Below, one piece after another: positions 61,336-64,000 of a stretch of DNA of 64,000 nt. The notes under the pieces are model-generated. The model saw only the letters and a list, made by a program, of their open reading frames with translations, searched no databases and was not told where the DNA came from. The stretch is from Polaribacter filamentus (lineage in GTDB: Bacteria > Bacteroidota > Bacteroidia > Flavobacteriales > Flavobacteriaceae): assembly GCF_002943715.1 (NCBI RefSeq), contig NZ_MQUA01000013.1, positions 2,865,501-2,929,500 on the forward strand. The letters are read 5' to 3'. A program made the position numbers and the translations under genes. Each line of letters opens with the position of its first letter. Position 1 is the first letter of the stretch.

Positions 61336-62539
61336 TGATGGAGATAACAATTTTATTTACAATAAAGATAAAAAAATATTGAAAAAGGAGTCGTTAAATA
61401 ATTTAGAAAAAGATGTTGATATAGATGAACTAAGTAATCCATATTTAAATATTTATGTATACAAGCCTTATGACAAAACAATAGATAATTTAAAACCCTA
61501 TGTATTTTATTTCCCTGTTGGTCAAAAAGACACTGAAGTAAATGAATTAATAGGCTTTTTTAATGGAAAAGAAATTAAAATAGATGCTCAAAACCCTCCT
61601 ATAAACATCGAAAATCCAATTTTTGTAATTGGAGAAAATGAAAGAATTCATGAAATAAAGGAATCGAATGATGTTTCTTTTTCTGTTAAAAACAAAACCT
61701 ATTCTGCAAAATTTCGATATATTGAAGAGGATAATGGTGAAGGTGGAAGCACTGGTGGCGGAACGAATACTTCAGGTGAGATGAAAGTAACTTACTCTAG
61801 ATTTATTTCCATGTCAGCCAAACGTTTCTATGAACCTTGGGGTAAGGGTGATGCCGAAGTAAGATTTATTTTTACTAAATCAGGGTACATTAAAAGAAGT
61901 ATGGTTAGTATAAACCCAATTACTGACCTTGACGTTGAGACTAGCACAGCACTTATAGATGGGGGCTATATGCGTCAGAGTTGGTGGAATTTTTATTCTA
62001 TTGACAACAATAAACAAACGGCACCTTTTGTAGATTTCACACCATTTGATATTGGTAACTGGTCAAATCCTAAAACAACTGTATATTCAATGAGAATAAT
62101 TGAAGAAGATAAATATTGGGGTTGGGTAGGATGGCTATTAAATGAGACTCGAAATACAAAAATTAATTTTGTAGATTTCAAAACGGTCTTTTTAAATAAT
62201 TTAAATATAACACCACAAAACATAGTAGAACCCTCTGTTAGGACTATTTATAATTCAATGGTAAATGCTAATGATAGAGATACGTTTATGGCTGCTTTTA
62301 ATCAATTAAAAGTAAATACTAATTTTTATTTTAACACTAGTGCTAACAATTACATTAACTTGGAAACAAATATTAAGACATCTTTAGCACTTGCTGGTGT
62401 AAATCTTCTTAATCAAGTACTTCTAGCAAATGAGAATACAGATGATCAAATAGGTACTGATATTGAAATCATAAATCAGAATAATAAACTTTATTATTCT
62501 TCAGATGGTAGATTTAAATTTAAATTAAGTTATTAAATT

Positions 62540-63219
62540 ATGAAAACAAAAACAGCCATTTTATTTTTTCTTTTAGTCAGTAATATTTACTCTCAACAAA
62601 ATAAAGAAGAAAAGTTAAAAAACATTATAAGTATTAAAAAAACTTATTTAGTACACTTTTATTAGAAGATAATAATAGCCTTATATTTAACCAATCTAAA
62701 CCTAGTTCAAATATATTTAATAATACTTATTCAGATTATAATATTTCTTTTCAACGAAGAATAGGTACTCACTTTTTTTTAGGGTTAGATTATTATAACT
62801 TTAATGCATATGCTGAAATAAATCCTGTAAGTCTTTCTTTAAGCCTTGCTGGTTTAGAAAGAAAGAAATTTGTATCTAAAACAGGTATTCAATTATTCAG
62901 AATTAGTGGATTTTATGATGTTATAAATAAAAACAACCTTCTAATAAGAGCTGGTATATATATTCCTTTCTTTGAGAATAAAACAAAAGATATAACTCTA
63001 ATTTATAAAGAAAAAATAAATGAGAATAATTTGGTTTCTAACTCTACTATTTATAATTTAAGTAAATTTTATTTAGGTATTGTAAGACCCGAAATTGCTG
63101 TAGATTTCTTATATAGTTTCTCTTCGTTAGAAACAGGAATTTCTACTTCATGGAATTCTACAATAAGCGATAATGAACCCATTATTAGGTTTTCAGTAGT
63201 ATTAAATATTTATTTATAA
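62540..63219 (+). pseudogene. Outer-membrane beta-barrel-like protein, frameshifted
   Basis: An ATG at 62540, 3 bp after the DUF3103-like gene, begins a signal peptide (AILFFLLVSNIYSQ). The frame breaks in the seven-A run at about 62635-62641; one more A joins it to the rest (NLFSTLLLEDNNSLIF onward), giving 226 residues ending at 63219. Alternating aromatic strands (YNISFQRRIGTHFFLGLDYY) suggest a small outer-membrane barrel. It is probably co-transcribed with the preceding gene. The family is unknown. Confidence 0.65.
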
Positions 63220-63248
63220 ATATATTTTATTTTAAACAGTATGTGTTT

Positions 63249-63288
63249 TAAATCCACAATTTTGAATTAACTCAAAATTGTGGATTTA
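63249..63288 (+). terminator. Terminator after the barrel gene
   Basis: A perfect 17-bp stem (63249-63265 with 63272-63288) with a 6-nt loop; it is followed by only a weak T run. Confidence 0.7.
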
Positions 63289-63340
63289 ATAATGAGTAAT
63301 AAAACAATTTTTAAGTTAACATCTAAACATCCTAAAAAAA

Positions 63341-63625
63341 ATGAATTTAAATGACTTTACAAAATATTATTTTTTTCTAATATTAACTATACCTTTATTC
63401 TATAGTTGTTCGGAAGAAGATATTTGTACAAAAAAAGTTAACGTTCCTATTTGGAATGAAAAAGAACAGATATTTGAAGATAATTTTCAAGAATTTCCCT
63501 GTGATTTTAATGGAATTACCAAAAGCATTTCTAAATTTACTGGTAATGAAAAAATAGAACTTATGCTAAATTTTAAAAATAAAAACACATCCAAAATTCT
63601 GGAACATAACAAAAGAAAACATTGA
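63341..63625 (+). CDS. Short lipoprotein of unknown function, possibly truncated
   Basis: A 94-residue frame with a lipoprotein signal (ILTIPLFYSCS near residue 15) and two further cysteines. The last 10-20 residues overlap, in another frame, the SPASM remnant below, so the original C-terminus was probably lost by recombination at about 63570. I recognise no domain. Confidence 0.5.
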   Translation: MNLNDFTKYYFFLILTIPLFYSCSEEDICTKKVNVPIWNEKEQIFEDNFQEFPCDFNGITKSISKFTGNEKIELMLNFKNKNTSKILEHNKRKH

Positions 63626-63749
63626 AGAATGTAAAAATTGTGAATTTAGATACCTTTGCCCAGATAATAGAATTCCATTAATAGAAAATAATAAATATTT
63701 CCATGAAACACTTTGTAAGTATAACCCAAAAGAAGCTAAATGGGATTAA
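63570..63749 (+). pseudogene. C-terminal tail of a grasp-with-spasm SPASM maturase
   Basis: An open frame without a start reads KFWNITKENIEECKNCEFRY, then LCPDN, and a last cysteine before YNPKEAKWD. The C-x2-C-x5-C plus later C pattern with EFRY and YNP is the typical end of the SPASM peptide maturase in grasp-with-spasm systems. The radical SAM-like body is missing. It follows a truncated lipoprotein, so it is a fusion scar. Confidence 0.65.
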
Positions 63750-64000
63750 AAGTAGTCTATTGATATTAGTTTGTGTTTTTATAATATCTTCTTGTTCTAC
63801 CAGTTCAGAATATATAAAATATAATTATTTTAATGGGTTAACTATTATAATGATACATTAAATATAAGTGCAACTTTTTTTGGTGATATAAAATACAATA
63901 AGATTTCTAAAAAGAATATTAAAAAAGAATATTAAAAAAATTGGCTTTAATAAACTATTAATTTCTGGAAAAGCTATTTCTTTTACAGAGGAATATGAAG
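63713..64000 (+). pseudogene. Lipoprotein, frameshifted and cut by the window end
   Basis: An ATG at 63713 begins a lipoprotein signal (LLILVCVFIISSC) overlapping the SPASM tail by 37 bp in another frame. The frame is lost near 63841 and again near 63922; one base at each place would connect YNYFNG to NYYNDTLNISATFF and then to IGFNKLLISGKAI at the edge. A tandem AAGAATATTAAAA repeat (63911-63936) lies at the second break. The function is unknown and the 3' end is outside the window. Confidence 0.5.

Larger units (their letters stand above)
60054..62536 (+). pseudogene. DUF3103-like lipoprotein gene interrupted by an IS element
   Basis: The first 74 codons (60054-60277; signal LLCSFFSCE) run into the insertion sequence. 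After removing the IS and one copy of the 8-bp target duplication, the frame continues from TTALKK directly into YDGDNNFIY and on to 62536, giving 474 residues with no other break. The second half has a Gly/Ser/Thr linker (EGGSTGGGTN) and a domain resembling DUF3103, beginning at NPYLNIYVYKP. It is probably a surface or secreted protein of unknown role. The ATG-less frame at 61379 is not an independent gene. Confidence 0.88.

Noticed and set aside
61379..62536. Independent gene starting after the IS element
   Set aside because: The frame joins exactly with the 74 codons before the IS once the element and one target duplication are removed, so it is the 3' part of one gene.
63216..63230. Further ATTTATAAAT core near the end of the barrel gene
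   Set aside because: It lies in a coding end with no TTGA/TCAA flanks; expected by chance in AT-rich DNA.

Overview
This is a 64 kb AT-rich piece of a Bacteroidota chromosome, almost certainly a marine-type Flavobacteriaceae (Polaribacter/Tenacibaculum-like). The evidence is the gene families (DUF5916, DUF3127, DUF2452, DUF6370 and many lipoproteins), promoters of the TTG-N18/21-TAnnTTTG type with no consistent Shine-Dalgarno sites, and Bacteroidota-type RiPP genes at the right end.

Layout. Positions 1-47 kb are mainly ordinary chromosome. In order they hold: a PaaE-like reductase (cut by the window start) and a LysE exporter; a minus-strand block of metallo-hydrolase, subtilase and M1 peptidase; tRNA-Cys and folB; a structured repeat and a MITE; glnS; a DUF5916 outer-membrane protein; a three-gene RND efflux operon; rplM-rpsI-rpsB-tsf; aat; small conserved genes; a flavin reductase/DUF3127 pair; an orphan histidine kinase; HIT and greA; purK-purE; an M3 peptidase; a glycosyltransferase and haem-binding protein; lpdA; pabB; a ParE-type toxin-antitoxin pair; a lipase-like hydrolase; tilS; a thioredoxin lipoprotein with DsbD; and ppc.

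From about 47.1 kb the window becomes accessory DNA. It starts with a truncated subtilase next to ppc. A divergent RiPP locus follows. On the minus strand are four very short precursor genes (one with a nonsense codon), an M50 membrane protease and an LpxL-like acyltransferase. On the plus strand are a split LanB dehydratase (glutamylation part plus elimination part), a membrane-tethered TPR-AraC regulator, a fifth precursor of the Bacteroidota class I lanthipeptide type, and a prolyl oligopeptidase that may remove leaders. No LanC cyclase or dedicated exporter is visible. Three precursors share a 20-nt motif exactly 36 nt upstream of the ATG. A palindromic site recurs at the lanB promoter, before the fifth precursor and before a decayed second lanB, so the local regulator may control the locus.

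The right end (59.2-64 kb) is a graveyard: a lanB N-terminal remnant, duplicated intergenic blocks, a DUF3103-like lipoprotein gene cut by an IS1595-family element with a clean 8-bp target duplication, a frameshifted outer-membrane barrel gene, the C-terminal tail of a grasp-with-spasm SPASM maturase, and a broken lipoprotein running off the window.

About a dozen genes are broken by what look like single missing bases, mostly in homopolymers. They are more frequent in the accessory part. They may be uncorrected sequencing errors or real decay; both are noted gene by gene.
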